Source: Geomicrobium sp. JCM 19038 (GTDB lineage Bacteria > Bacillota > Bacilli > Bacillales > Marinococcaceae). Taken from it: DNA of 64,000 nucleotides. The position numbers were made by a program, and so were the translations under genes. Numbering within the stretch: the first letter of the stretch is position 1; the number at the start of each line of letters is the position of its first letter. Positions 17,223 to 25,457 of the stretch are shown here, piece after piece. The stretch covers positions 81,944 through 145,943 of the forward strand of contig NZ_BAXA01000009.1 of assembly GCF_000698125.1 (NCBI RefSeq), read 5' to 3'. The notes under the pieces were generated by a model. That model was given only the letters and a program-made list of their open reading frames with translations. It did not search any database and was not told where the DNA came from.

Positions 17223-18695
17223 TTGGAATTAAAAATGTACATTAATGGCGAATGGACCGAATCGGTGCATGGCGCAACGAGGGACATTATTAATCCGTTT
17301 AATCAAGAAGTGATTGCAACGGCTACAGAAGGAACACGTGAAGATACAGAGAAAGCAATTCGTGCTGCACGAGTAGCATTTGATAAAGGAAGTTGGAGTA
17401 CGACACCAGCGAGTGATCGTGGCAAGATTGTCGGTCACATCGGTCGTCTAATTAGAGAGAATGCGTTGGAACTAGCACGGCTAGAGACACTTGATACAGG
17501 AAAGACGCTTGAAGAGAGTAAGGGAGATATGGAAGACATTGCGAATGTCTTTGAATTCTTTAGTGGACTGGCCGACAAAGATGGCGGCGAAGTCATTGAA
17601 AGTCCAATTCCTGATTCGACGAGCAAGGTTGTACGCGAACCTATTGGTGTATGTGGTCAAATTACACCATGGAATTATCCATTGCTCCAAGCAGCGTGGA
17701 AGCTTGCTCCAGCGTTAGCAGCAGGGAATACACTCGTTATGAAACCAAGTGAAATTACTCCGCTAACAACGGTTCGTGTCTTTGAACTGTTTGAAGAAGC
17801 AGGGGTACCAAAAGGTGTTGCCAACCTCGTTCTTGGAACAGGTCAAGAAGTAGGAGCGCCACTATCAGAAAGTCATGACGTTGACCTAGTGTCCTTTACA
17901 GGAGGAATTGAAACAGGAAAAACGATTATGAAATCAGCAAGTGATAACGTAAAGAAAATCGCGTTAGAGCTCGGTGGTAAGAACCCGAACATCGTGTTTG
18001 CAGATGCAGACTTTGACACAGCAGTGGATCAAGCGTTGAACGCAGCCTTTTTCCACGGAGGTCAAGTGTGTTCAGCAGGATCACGCTTATTAATAGAAGA
18101 ATCATTGCACGATCAATTTGTTGAAGAGTTAATTAAGCGTGCGAGTCACATTACGCTTGGAAATGGATTTGATGAGTCAACAGAGTCAGGTCCATTAATC
18201 TCAAAAGAACACCGTGAAAAAGTGGAAGGCTACATTGAAGTAGGTGTGAACGAAGATGCAACGCTCGCTCTGGGTGGAAAGCGTCCAGAAGGTGAAGCAC
18301 TTCAGAATGGATTCTTCTTTGAGCCGACTATTTTCACAAATTGTACGTCTGAAATGAGAATCGTCCAAGAAGAAATCTTCGGTCCTGTCATTACAGTCGA
18401 GACATTTACAACGACTGAAGAAGCCATTGAAAAAGCAAATGATACAATTTACGGTCTTGCTGGTGCAGTCTTTACAAACGACATCGATCGTGGTGAAGAA
18501 GTAGCCGAGCGCCTTCGAATGGGTACGGTCTGGATTAACGATTTCCACCCATACTTTGCACAAGCCCCTTGGGGTGGTTACAAGCAATCAGGGTTTGGTC
18601 GTGAATTAGGAAAGATTGGACTCGAGGAATATACCGAAGTCAAACACATTTTTAGAAATAAAAAACCGGCAGCCGTTAACTGGTTCCAGTCATAA
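17223..18695 (+). CDS. gbsA: Betaine aldehyde dehydrogenase GbsA
   Basis: Oxidises betaine aldehyde to glycine betaine, a compatible solute. TTG 17223 is preferred to GTG 17214: AAGGAG at 17207-17212 is only 1 nt from the GTG but 10 nt from the TTG, and the resulting 490 aa equals the B. subtilis GbsA length. Motifs: QITPWNYPLLQAAWK, MKPSEITPLT, SFTGGIETG, ELGGKNPNIVF (general base Glu) and GGQVCSAGSR (nucleophile Cys near 283). The C-terminus WGGYKQSGFGRELGKIGLEE and EVKHIFRNKKPAAVNW is nearly GbsA-identical as I recall it. Operon with gbsB 17 nt downstream. Confidence 0.95.
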   Translation: MELKMYINGEWTESVHGATRDIINPFNQEVIATATEGTREDTEKAIRAARVAFDKGSWSTTPASDRGKIVGHIGRLIRENALELARLETLDTGKTLEESKGDMEDIANVFEFFSGLADKDGGEVIESPIPDSTSKVVREPIGVCGQITPWNYPLLQAAWKLAPALAAGNTLVMKPSEITPLTTVRVFELFEEAGVPKGVANLVLGTGQEVGAPLSESHDVDLVSFTGGIETGKTIMKSASDNVKKIALELGGKNPNIVFADADFDTAVDQALNAAFFHGGQVCSAGSRLLIEESLHDQFVEELIKRASHITLGNGFDESTESGPLISKEHREKVEGYIEVGVNEDATLALGGKRPEGEALQNGFFFEPTIFTNCTSEMRIVQEEIFGPVITVETFTTTEEAIEKANDTIYGLAGAVFTNDIDRGEEVAERLRMGTVWINDFHPYFAQAPWGGYKQSGFGRELGKIGLEEYTEVKHIFRNKKPAAVNWFQS

Positions 18696-18712
18696 TAAAG
18701 GAGAGATTATAG

Positions 18713-19921
18713 ATGAGTATGCACATGAAAGTAGAAGCGATGTTAGGGTATCACACGTTTGAAGTACCAACAGCAATTAAGCACGGAATCGATTCAATTC
18801 AATATTTAGGAGAAGAAGTAAAGAACCTTGGTTCTACAAAAGTAATGCTCGTTACTGACCCTGGTATTTACAATGCAGGCGTAACTAAGCCGGTTGAAGA
18901 AAGCTTGAAAAGCGCAGGCGTTGAAGTGGCAGTCTTTAACAAAGTTGAGCCAAACCCTCCAACAAGATTGATTGCTGAAGGATCGAAGTTTTATGAAGAA
19001 AACGGTTGTAATGGTTTAGTCGCAGTCGGCGGTGGTTCATCGATGGATACGGCTAAAGCAGTTGGTGTTGAGGTAACACATGAAGGATCAGTACTTGATT
19101 ATGAAGCAGCTGAAGGAAAGAAACCTTTGGAAAACCGCGTTCCACCACTTGCAACAATTCCTACAACAGCAGGTACAGGTTCAGAGGTTACACAGTGGGC
19201 AGTCATTACGGATGAAAAGCGCGAGTACAAGTTCAATACTGGTGGTCCTTTAATCGCTGCACACGTAACGATTATTGACCCGAAACTTCACGTTTCTATG
19301 CCTCCACACGTAACAGCAATGACGGGGATTGACGCTATTGCGCACGCAGTAGAATGTTACACAATGAAGTATGCACAACCAGTTACGGATGCCGTAGCAC
19401 TTCTTGCGATTGAATATGCAGCAACGTATATCCGTCGCGCATTTTCCGATGGTGAAGACCTTGAAGCTCGTTACGGAATGGCTCAAGCAGCGATGCTTGC
19501 TGGACTTTCTTATGGTAGTGAATCAGCCGGTGCGGCACACGCAATGAGTCAATCACTCGGTGGAATCGTTCCAGTTGCACACGGTCAATGTGTGGCTGCA
19601 ATGATGGGACCTGTGATGGAGTATAACTGGAAAGGTGCACCTGGACGCTTTGCTCGTATTGCACAAGCATTTGGTATTAACACAGCGGACATGACGACAG
19701 AAGAAGCTGCCAAAGCTGCTGTGAACTACATGTACGAGCTCGTTGAGGAGCTTGAAGTGCCAACACTTGAGGAACAAGGTGTTGACCCAAGCCAAGTTGA
19801 GCGTTGGGCAAAAGCTGCAATGGATGACCCGCAAACTGTAGGGAATCCAAGAGACTTGACGATCCCAGCGTATGAGTGGATCTACAACCGTTGCTTTAAC
19901 CGCGTAGAAAAAACGGTATAA
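18713..19921 (+). CDS. gbsB: Choline dehydrogenase GbsB (type III alcohol dehydrogenase)
   Basis: Soluble iron-type alcohol dehydrogenase converting choline to betaine aldehyde with NAD(P)+. The 402 aa equals B. subtilis GbsB. Seen are the nucleotide-binding VGGGSSMDTAKA, PTTAGTGSEVT, and the metal-binding region GIDAIAHAVECY (Asp and His ligands) followed by further His residues in AHAMSQSLGG and AHGQCVA. ATG 18713 follows AAGGAGAG. Together with GbsA it gives choline-to-betaine synthesis, consistent with osmotic-stress adaptation. Confidence 0.95.
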   Translation: MSMHMKVEAMLGYHTFEVPTAIKHGIDSIQYLGEEVKNLGSTKVMLVTDPGIYNAGVTKPVEESLKSAGVEVAVFNKVEPNPPTRLIAEGSKFYEENGCNGLVAVGGGSSMDTAKAVGVEVTHEGSVLDYEAAEGKKPLENRVPPLATIPTTAGTGSEVTQWAVITDEKREYKFNTGGPLIAAHVTIIDPKLHVSMPPHVTAMTGIDAIAHAVECYTMKYAQPVTDAVALLAIEYAATYIRRAFSDGEDLEARYGMAQAAMLAGLSYGSESAGAAHAMSQSLGGIVPVAHGQCVAAMMGPVMEYNWKGAPGRFARIAQAFGINTADMTTEEAAKAAVNYMYELVEELEVPTLEEQGVDPSQVERWAKAAMDDPQTVGNPRDLTIPAYEWIYNRCFNRVEKTV

Positions 19922-19932
19922 TAAATAGTAGG

Positions 19933-19961
19933 AACCAGACACTTGCGAGTGTCTGGTTTTC
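19933..19961 (+). terminator. gbsAB terminator
   Basis: AACCAGACACT-TGCG-AGTGTCTGGTT followed by TTCTT, 11 nt after the gbsB stop. Confidence 0.9.
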
Positions 19962-20060
19962 TTGGTTTAAAGCAGACAATTTCGGGCGTGGAATTGTAAA
20001 ATGGCATAAAGCCTAATAATAATCTCATTTTTTTACAATAAAAAGAATTTCTTCCTAAAT

Positions 20061-20085
20061 GTTTAAGGATATACTACGAGGGAAC
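20061..20085 (+). promoter_or_regulatory. SigB-type promoter of the YusW-like gene
   Basis: GTTTAA (20061-20066), 13-bp spacer, GGGAAC (20080-20085). Same hexamers and spacer as at 13442-13466. General-stress control is inferred. Confidence 0.5.
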
Positions 20086-20126
20086 TAGTCCTTTGTATTA
20101 CTTAACATCACAGGAGGATTTACATC

Positions 20127-20686
20127 ATGAAAAAATTCGGTATGGCAGCATTAACAGCAGTAGTTGCAACAGGACTTGTAGCATGTGGAGATACAACAGA
20201 TGATGAAGGACAAGATACAGTAGAAGTACCTGCAGAAGAAGAAATAGATACAGATGATCTAGAAACAGATGAAGACGATACAGACATGATGATGACACAA
20301 CAGAAGACACAGATTCACAAGAAGCTGCTGCTGAAGACTGGTTTGAAGAGCTTAGCTTCGAGCAATTTGAATTAGACGTTGAATATGGTGAACAAACATT
20401 TATGGTTGATTACGACTACAATGATGGTGAGCCTCAAGCAGTCATCGAAGACAACCGTTATGATGAAGCTGGAGAGATTCAAGGCGAAGAAGCACTTGAT
20501 GAACTCGCAACAATTCTTCCTGAAATGAACATTGACGACCAAGCTACTGAAGAAGAATTAATTGAAGAAGCGATTATGGCCTTCGAACTTGACGAAGATT
20601 ATGATGAGATCGAAGTTGAAGTCGAATTCTTTAACGACGCTGACATCGATGCAGATGATGAAGACGAAGACGAGAATAACCTATAA
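20127..20686 (+). CDS. YusW-like acidic lipoprotein (one frameshift)
   Basis: Begins MKKFGMAALTAVVATG with lipobox LVAC (Cys20), then a very acidic linker and a YusW-type domain (FELDVEYGEQTFMVDYDY, EEALDELATILPEMNID, ELIEEAIMAFELDEDYDEI). The frame breaks near 20285: GACATGATG lacks one base, and restoring it joins a 186-aa protein reading DDDTTEDTDSQEAAAEDW across the break. Surface-anchored, function unknown; YusW proteins have no assigned role. The SigB-like promoter suggests stress induction. Its strong acidity fits a haloalkaliphilic cell surface. Confidence 0.8.
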
Positions 20687-20703
20687 GTAAGTGCATAGTA
20701 TTT

Positions 20704-20737
20704 ACCGTCTGTTCCTATGGAACGGGCGGTTTTTTTA
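20704..20737 (+). terminator. Terminator after the YusW-like gene
   Basis: ACCGTCTGTTC / GAACGGGCGGT (three G-U pairs) followed by a run of seven T. Confidence 0.9.
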
Positions 20738-20765
20738 TGTGAGAAAAACTTTTTTGCAAACTAAA

Positions 20766-20791
20766 CGAACAAAATGCCGATGCTAAACGTA
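20766..20791 (+). promoter_or_regulatory. Possible autoregulated SigY promoter
   Basis: CGAACAA (20766-20772), 15-bp spacer, CGTA (20788-20791) resembles the SigY pattern TGAACGC-N15/16-CGTC in the AAC and CGT cores. SigY activates its own operon in B. subtilis. Weak match. Confidence 0.35.
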
Positions 20792-20824
20792 GTAGTTATG
20801 AACAGCTCGAGAGGAGAGGTGAAA

Positions 20825-21331
20825 ATGAATGATCTGAAAAAGGCGAAGAAGGGCGATGAAGCAGCTCTTGCGCGCGTGCTCCTTCACGAATACGACTTCG
20901 TTTTTCATTATTTACTCAAGCTCACCCTCCATCCGTCGATGGCGGAAGACTTGACGCAAGATACAATGGTAAAAGCCATCGAACGGTTTGCTCAATACAA
21001 TGCCAAAAAGGCAAAGCTGTCTACGTGGCTCATTCAAATTGGAACAAATCTTTGGCGTGATGAATTACGAAAAGAGAAAAGAAAGCAACAATACCAAAGT
21101 CTACAGCAACTTGAATGGGAAATGCGACATGAACCAACAACAGAGTGGATTGCCGTCATAGCGGAACTAGAGAAATTAAAACCAGAGGAACGCATTCCCG
21201 TTATACTAAAACATTATTATGGATATGGATACGATGAGATCGCATCCATTATAGGTGCACCTTCAGGAACGGTGAAATCGAGACTTCATAGCGGGATGAA
21301 TCGATTAAGAAAGGAGCTCACACATGAATGA
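20825..21331 (+). CDS. sigY: ECF RNA polymerase sigma factor SigY
   Basis: 168-aa ECF sigma factor. ATG 20825 (MNDLKKAKKGDEAALARVL) follows GAGGAGAGGTG; upstream in-frame codons lack a ribosome site. Region 2: MAEDLTQDTMVKAIERFAQY and STWLIQIGTNLWRDELRK; region 4: LKHYYGYGYDEIASIIGAPSGTVKSRLHSG. The HYYGYxYDEI and GTVKSR segments resemble B. subtilis SigY, and the downstream gene order yxlC-D-E-F-G confirms it. SigY there responds to nitrogen starvation and helps maintain an SP-beta-encoded bacteriocin; its role here is unknown. Confidence 0.9.
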   Translation: MNDLKKAKKGDEAALARVLLHEYDFVFHYLLKLTLHPSMAEDLTQDTMVKAIERFAQYNAKKAKLSTWLIQIGTNLWRDELRKEKRKQQYQSLQQLEWEMRHEPTTEWIAVIAELEKLKPEERIPVILKHYYGYGYDEIASIIGAPSGTVKSRLHSGMNRLRKELTHE

Positions 21332-21605
21332 ACAACGATTCAAACTTGACTTAAAGCAATTGGATCAACTCGAACCTAAGAACAAGCCATCACAAATTGA
21401 AATGATGCTTACGATTCAAGCGACGAGAAAAAGGCAGCGGAACGAACTAATCTTCTTTTTCGTTGTTGCATTCATCGTTGTGGCGAGCACTGTCCTTCTT
21501 ATGGTAAAAGCTCCGGTCTGGTTTATTCTGCTTCAAGCAGTAGTGATGGTGATGGCTTTGGTTGGCTTCCTTTCAAGAAGGAAGGTGTACAGTCGTGCAT
21601 TATAA
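21324..21605 (+). CDS. yxlC: YxlC-like negative regulator of SigY
   Basis: 93 aa; ATG 21324 overlaps the sigY stop. Soluble basic N-terminus (MNEQRFKLDLKQLDQLEPKNKPSQIEMML) followed by two hydrophobic segments (about residues 42-62 and 66-84). In B. subtilis YxlC and YxlD are needed to restrain SigY, like a membrane anti-sigma factor. Assignment rests on position and size more than on sequence motif. Confidence 0.75.
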   Translation: MNEQRFKLDLKQLDQLEPKNKPSQIEMMLTIQATRKRQRNELIFFFVVAFIVVASTVLLMVKAPVWFILLQAVVMVMALVGFLSRRKVYSRAL

Positions 21606-21819
21606 CTTAAATGAGTTGCCATATTGGTTGTTGATCGTGATCTTTGTACTGTTATTTGCACAAGCCACCTTTTTATTTATTCATGCAAGACGAAACGGAC
21701 GGATGCATTGGTTCTGGGGGATCTGGGGAATGATTAGCGCCCCAATGCCTATTATCATTTACCTTATCTATATAAAAGTATTTATCCCTTACCGACAGAG
21801 GAGGAATAGCAATGCCTGA
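21595..21819 (+). CDS. yxlD: YxlD-like small membrane protein, SigY anti-sigma component
   Basis: 74 aa from GTG 21595 (MHYNLNELPYWLLIVIF), with GGAAGG upstream. Two hydrophobic segments (residues 9-27 and about 39-60), with a WFWGIWG turn between. It overlaps yxlC by 11 nt and yxlE by 8 nt. In B. subtilis YxlD is the main negative regulator of SigY. Identity inferred from gene order and PLDc_N-like topology. Confidence 0.75.
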   Translation: MHYNLNELPYWLLIVIFVLLFAQATFLFIHARRNGRMHWFWGIWGMISAPMPIIIYLIYIKVFIPYRQRRNSNA

Positions 21820-22009
21820 TTTATTTATGCTCGTTTTACCATTGATTATTATTGAATTTATATTAAAGATCATTGCGTTTATTGATTTGTATCGCCGCGA
21901 ATCAACATCGTTACCGAAGTGGCTGTGGGCGCTTATTATATTATTCGTTAATACGATCGGTCCGATTCTTTACCTCGTGTTAGGAAAGCAACGGAGGCAG
22001 ATCACATGA
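21812..22009 (+). CDS. yxlE: YxlE-like PLDc_N-type membrane protein
   Basis: 65 aa with two transmembrane helices. LPKWLWALIILFVNTIGPIL, followed by YLVLGK, is the hallmark of the PLDc_N (phospholipase D N-terminal) membrane segment found in many small Bacillus proteins and in YxlE. RBS GGAGGAA precedes ATG 21812; the stop overlaps yxlF (ATGA). Function unknown; probably a membrane partner of the YxlFG transporter or of SigY control. Confidence 0.8.
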   Translation: MPDLFMLVLPLIIIEFILKIIAFIDLYRRESTSLPKWLWALIILFVNTIGPILYLVLGKQRRQIT

Positions 22010-22877
22010 TTGCTATGAGTAAGATTAGTAAACGTATCGCAAATAAGAGCATTGTTCAGGATGTGAGTTTCTCTTTAAAAACTAACCAAATTACAGCATT
22101 GCTCGGAAAAAACGGTGCAGGCAAAACGACGATCTTGCACCTGCTTGCAGGCATTATGAGTCCGAGTGATGGAAAGATTACAGTGCGAGAACGTACAAAG
22201 ATCGGATTCTTGCCCCAATATCCCGTTTTTCCAGATTGGATGACAGCTTCGGAATACGTTGTGTATAGCGCACAGCTATCCGGATTGTCCAAGCAACGAG
22301 CAGTGGAGAAAGCCAGTAATTTTTTAGATATCGTCGGGCTGGAAAAAGCAAAAGGTGAATCAATTTCAAAATTTTCAGGCGGAATGAAACAGCGACTCGG
22401 TATAGCTCAGGCTGTCGTTCATGAGCCGCAAGTGTTGTTGCTCGACGAGCCAATGAGTGCGCTTGACCCTGAAGGAAGAAGTGATGTACAAACGTTATTA
22501 CAAAAGTTTAAAGAAACGATGACGATTCTTTATTCAACCCACATTTTACACGATGCAGAGCAGCTAGCTGAAGACGTCTTAATGTTGCAAGATGGCAACG
22601 TTATTGCGCATCAACCGTTGCAGGAACTTCTAGGAAATCTCCCTTCACAAGGGGTTATTATCGAAACGAGCAAGTCCCTTGAGACGTGGGCACAGCATTT
22701 TAATCAACAATTTCCGAGCGCAACGATTGAAGCAGACGCAATATTGCCAGAGTGGAAGGTAAAGACGCAGAACGTATCGTTGTCCAAAGTCTACTAGATC
22801 ACCAACTTGAACTCGTTCGTTTTCAAAAAGACCGACCAACCTTAGATTCCTATTTTAAGGAGGTCACAAGCCGATGA
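22006..22877 (+). CDS. yxlF: ABC transporter ATP-binding protein YxlF (one frameshift)
   Basis: ATPase of the SigY operon transporter. Walker A GKNGAGKTT, signature SKFSGGMKQRL, Walker B VLLLDEPMSALDPEGR, H-loop STHIL. The frame is intact to about residue 245. Then a base is lost near 22740 (GACGCAATATT; expected about DGNIARVEGKDAERI). The restored frame runs on to SLLDHQLELVRFQKDRPTLDSYFKEVTSR-like sequence and stops at 22875-22877, overlapping yxlG by 4 nt; 290 aa in all, like B. subtilis YxlF (295). Confidence 0.88.
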
Positions 22878-23635
22878 AACTAGTAATGATCATCAAAAAA
22901 GAGTGTTTAGAGACGTTCAGAAGTCATCGCTGGCTTTGGTTACCTGTATTCTTTCTGCTTCTAGGATTAATGCAACCACTTACGTCGTATTTTCTCTCGG
23001 ACATTCTTGAACAATTCGGAGGATTGCCAGAAGGGGCAGTCATAGAAATCCCTGCACCATCGGCTGAAGAAGTGTACGGTGCAACGCTTGGACAGTTCAC
23101 GCAATTAGGGACGATCGTTCTCGTACTCGCCTTCATGGGAAGCATTAGCGAAGAACGACGGAGCGGTGAAGTGAAGATGTTGTTACTCCGACCGGTCAGT
23201 TATGCATCGTATTGGTTCGGGAAATTTATCGTAAATTCAACTGTCATGACAGTCAGCTTTTTACTCGGAATTGGAATCGCACTCTTTTACATTCAACTAT
23301 TGTTTGAGCCGATTCTCATGCCAGCGTTGTTCGGCTCGCTTGCGATGTATTGGCTTTGGATGTTGTTCATCATTGCTGTAACGACCACCTTTAGCACACT
23401 TATTAAACGACAAACTGTCGTGGCAGTTTGTTCGCTTATTGTTGTCTTTGGCATGCAGATGTTTGCTTCCATGTTTACATCAATTGCATCCTGGACCCCA
23501 GGTGCGTTGCCAAATCTTGCCGTTGCAATGGCAACAGAAGAGATTGTGCTCCCGATTGCAAGCACAATCTTGAGTATCATTCTCGTCGCTTGGATGAGCG
23601 TACTTTATATGAAAAAGACAGATTGGCTTTACTAG
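22874..23635 (+). CDS. yxlG: ABC transporter permease YxlG
   Basis: 253 aa, six predicted transmembrane segments of the ABC-2 type, with a large first extracytoplasmic loop (residues 36-72) after the N-terminal helix; SEERRSGEVKMLLLRPVSYASYWFGKF is the typical cytoplasmic coupling segment. ATG 22874 follows AAGGAGG. Pairs with YxlF; substrate unknown. In B. subtilis yxlFG are part of the SigY regulon. Confidence 0.88.
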   Translation: MKLVMIIKKECLETFRSHRWLWLPVFFLLLGLMQPLTSYFLSDILEQFGGLPEGAVIEIPAPSAEEVYGATLGQFTQLGTIVLVLAFMGSISEERRSGEVKMLLLRPVSYASYWFGKFIVNSTVMTVSFLLGIGIALFYIQLLFEPILMPALFGSLAMYWLWMLFIIAVTTTFSTLIKRQTVVAVCSLIVVFGMQMFASMFTSIASWTPGALPNLAVAMATEEIVLPIASTILSIILVAWMSVLYMKKTDWLY

Positions 23636-23639
23636 TAAA

Positions 23640-23670
23640 AGAGACTTGTCCATAGGGCAGGTCTTTTATT
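23640..23670 (+). terminator. sigY operon terminator
   Basis: GACTTGTCC (23643-23651) pairs with GGGCAGGTC (23655-23663, with G-U), followed by TTTTATT. Confidence 0.8.
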
Positions 23671-23687
23671 GTGCGATAAGTTCAAGA

Positions 23688-23729
23688 GCAAGAGCGTGGA
23701 ACAAGAGAGCGGGAGCGCGGAACGAGACT
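23688..23729. repeat. 21-nt-period intergenic repeat, locus 2
   Basis: Two adjacent 21-nt units (23688-23708 and 23709-23729) share GAGCGxGGAACxAGA at identical phase (23692 and 23713). The unit core AGCAAGAGCG is also found in the array at 63906-64000. It lies between convergent terminators. Confidence 0.55.
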
Positions 23730-23753
23730 CACTCAAAGCCTCCTCCCCACACG

Positions 23754-23782
23754 AAAAAAGGAGAAAGCCACTGACCTTCTCC
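23754..23782 (-). terminator. Terminator of the membrane transporter gene
   Basis: On the minus strand GGAGAAGG ... CTTTCTCC followed by TTTTTTCG, directly downstream of the gene at 23794. Confidence 0.7.
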
Positions 23783-23793
23783 ACCAAACGCTT

Positions 23794-25188
23794 TTACATG
23801 AAAAACACGGCAAACAACGTGCTAAGCAATAACCCAAGGATGACGGGTAGAAAGCAAACGCGCACGAGTGTCTGAACGTTCACTCTCGCTACCCCTGCAA
23901 CGGCAACGAGGGAGGACCAGGCAATGAGTGTACCGCCACCGACCCAAATGGCTCCCATTTGTCCGATTGCTGCAAGGGTTGCAGCGTCGACGCCAGTGAC
24001 GGTGCCAAGTGCACCGGATAAGGCACCGGTTAGTGGTAAACCAGAGAATCCTGAACCATCTAGACCCGTGATCATTCCGATGAGTAAGATTCCAAAGGCG
24101 GCAAAGACGCCGTGTTCTGGGATGAACTGTTGGCCTGATTGAACGAGATCGAACAGGAATGCGGGAGCAGTCTCTGTTTGTAAAATATTTCCGCTAAATT
24201 CGTCACTCCCGAGGAAAAAGAAACCGGCAATCGGAATGACTGGGCCCATCGCTTTGAAAGCGAAAAGGAAGCCATCGACCATACAATCGCTAACGTTGTC
24301 GAACACTTGCTTAGGTTTGTAGAACACGCTGGCAAGAAGGAGTAGGATAAGTGCGGCACCTCCGATTAACGCTGCACCCGAACCACCTTCTAGGCTAATG
24401 TCGGTAAAGAATGTCGTATAAAGCATGTAAAGAATGATGATTAGGAATGTAACAGGAACGACGATTGCAAATAGTTTTCCTTTCCAACCGATGGATTCAC
24501 GATGCTCAATTCGTTTTTCACCCATCCACTTCTTAAGGTGAGTAGCACTCGGCCTTTGAATTGTTTTTCTAAGCATTAGATAGGCGATTCCAATGGCTAC
24601 TATCCCTGTAATTATGGATAAAACGAATGCGCGATCAGCGACAGCTTGAATGTCGACACCAGCGGCGGTTGCACTGAGCATTGGTGCAATTTGAATGATG
24701 TAGTCACTCGATAACGCCATCCCTTGACCAGCAATCGCAATGGCAGCAGCCCCCGCAATAGGTGGTAAGCCTGCTCGAATTGCAACAGGTAATAAGAGCG
24801 CCCCGACGAGTGGGACCGCGGGTGTTGGCCAGAAGAACAATGAAATACAGTACGTGACAATAATGATGACATAGTAAGAAATGTGACCATTTGTCATGAT
24901 TTTACCAAACGGTTTGATCATTTGTTCATTGGCACCAACGACCTCGAGTCCTTGTAATAAGGCGGTCATAATGGCGATAATTAAAAAAATGCTAAACAGC
25001 TCACCGGCGGCGACGAGACTGGCAGTGAAAATCGTCTGCAATCCCATTGTTACAGAACCGGTAAAAACGAGTCCGATGATAAACGTCATCACAATGGCAG
25101 GAACGACGACGTTTCTTCTAAGAAGCATCGTTAAAATGATGAGTAAAATCCCTGCAAAGTAGATCCAATGAGACGCTACGATATCCAT
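23794..25188 (-). CDS. Polytopic membrane transporter, family uncertain
   Basis: 464 aa with about 11-12 hydrophobic segments and a cytoplasmic basic loop in the middle (about residues 205-235). Paired re-entrant-like small-residue loops are visible: FFWPTPAVPLVGALLLP and GITGLDGSGFSGLPL-like sequence near the C-terminus. This fits the ion-transporter superfamily (GntP/CitMHS/DcuC-like carriers of organic acids), but I do not recognise a specific subfamily. It stands alone on the minus strand, with its own terminator, and diverges from yerA. A purine-base or organic-anion substrate is possible but unsupported. Confidence 0.7.
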   Translation of the reverse strand: MDIVASHWIYFAGILLIILTMLLRRNVVVPAIVMTFIIGLVFTGSVTMGLQTIFTASLVAAGELFSIFLIIAIMTALLQGLEVVGANEQMIKPFGKIMTNGHISYYVIIIVTYCISLFFWPTPAVPLVGALLLPVAIRAGLPPIAGAAAIAIAGQGMALSSDYIIQIAPMLSATAAGVDIQAVADRAFVLSIITGIVAIGIAYLMLRKTIQRPSATHLKKWMGEKRIEHRESIGWKGKLFAIVVPVTFLIIILYMLYTTFFTDISLEGGSGAALIGGAALILLLLASVFYKPKQVFDNVSDCMVDGFLFAFKAMGPVIPIAGFFFLGSDEFSGNILQTETAPAFLFDLVQSGQQFIPEHGVFAAFGILLIGMITGLDGSGFSGLPLTGALSGALGTVTGVDAATLAAIGQMGAIWVGGGTLIAWSSLVAVAGVARVNVQTLVRVCFLPVILGLLLSTLFAVFFM

Positions 25189-25349
25189 ATTGAGCCTTCC
25201 TTCATTAAAAGAATACGATATTGTACGTCAACATAGGCGGAGTGTGTGCGGTTGATACAAAAGTTTTGTTTTGACAAATAATACGAAAACTTCCAAAATT
25301 AAGGGAGGGGTACGCTGGAATTTCTATGAGAGATGTCCTTCCGAAGATT

Positions 25350-25378
25350 GTTACATTGTTGTCACGCTCTTTTATAAT
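25350..25378 (+). promoter_or_regulatory. Likely promoter of yerA
   Basis: GTTACA (25350-25355), 17-bp spacer, TATAAT (25373-25378). Perfect -10, weak -35. About 80 nt of leader precede the yerA start. I see no second riboswitch or clear PurBox pair here. Confidence 0.5.
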
Positions 25379-25457
25379 GGAAAGTATGAAACTATGGTAA
25401 ACTAAAGGAAACTAATCGTAGACAACATTTAGAATCTACATCAATATTACAAAGCAG

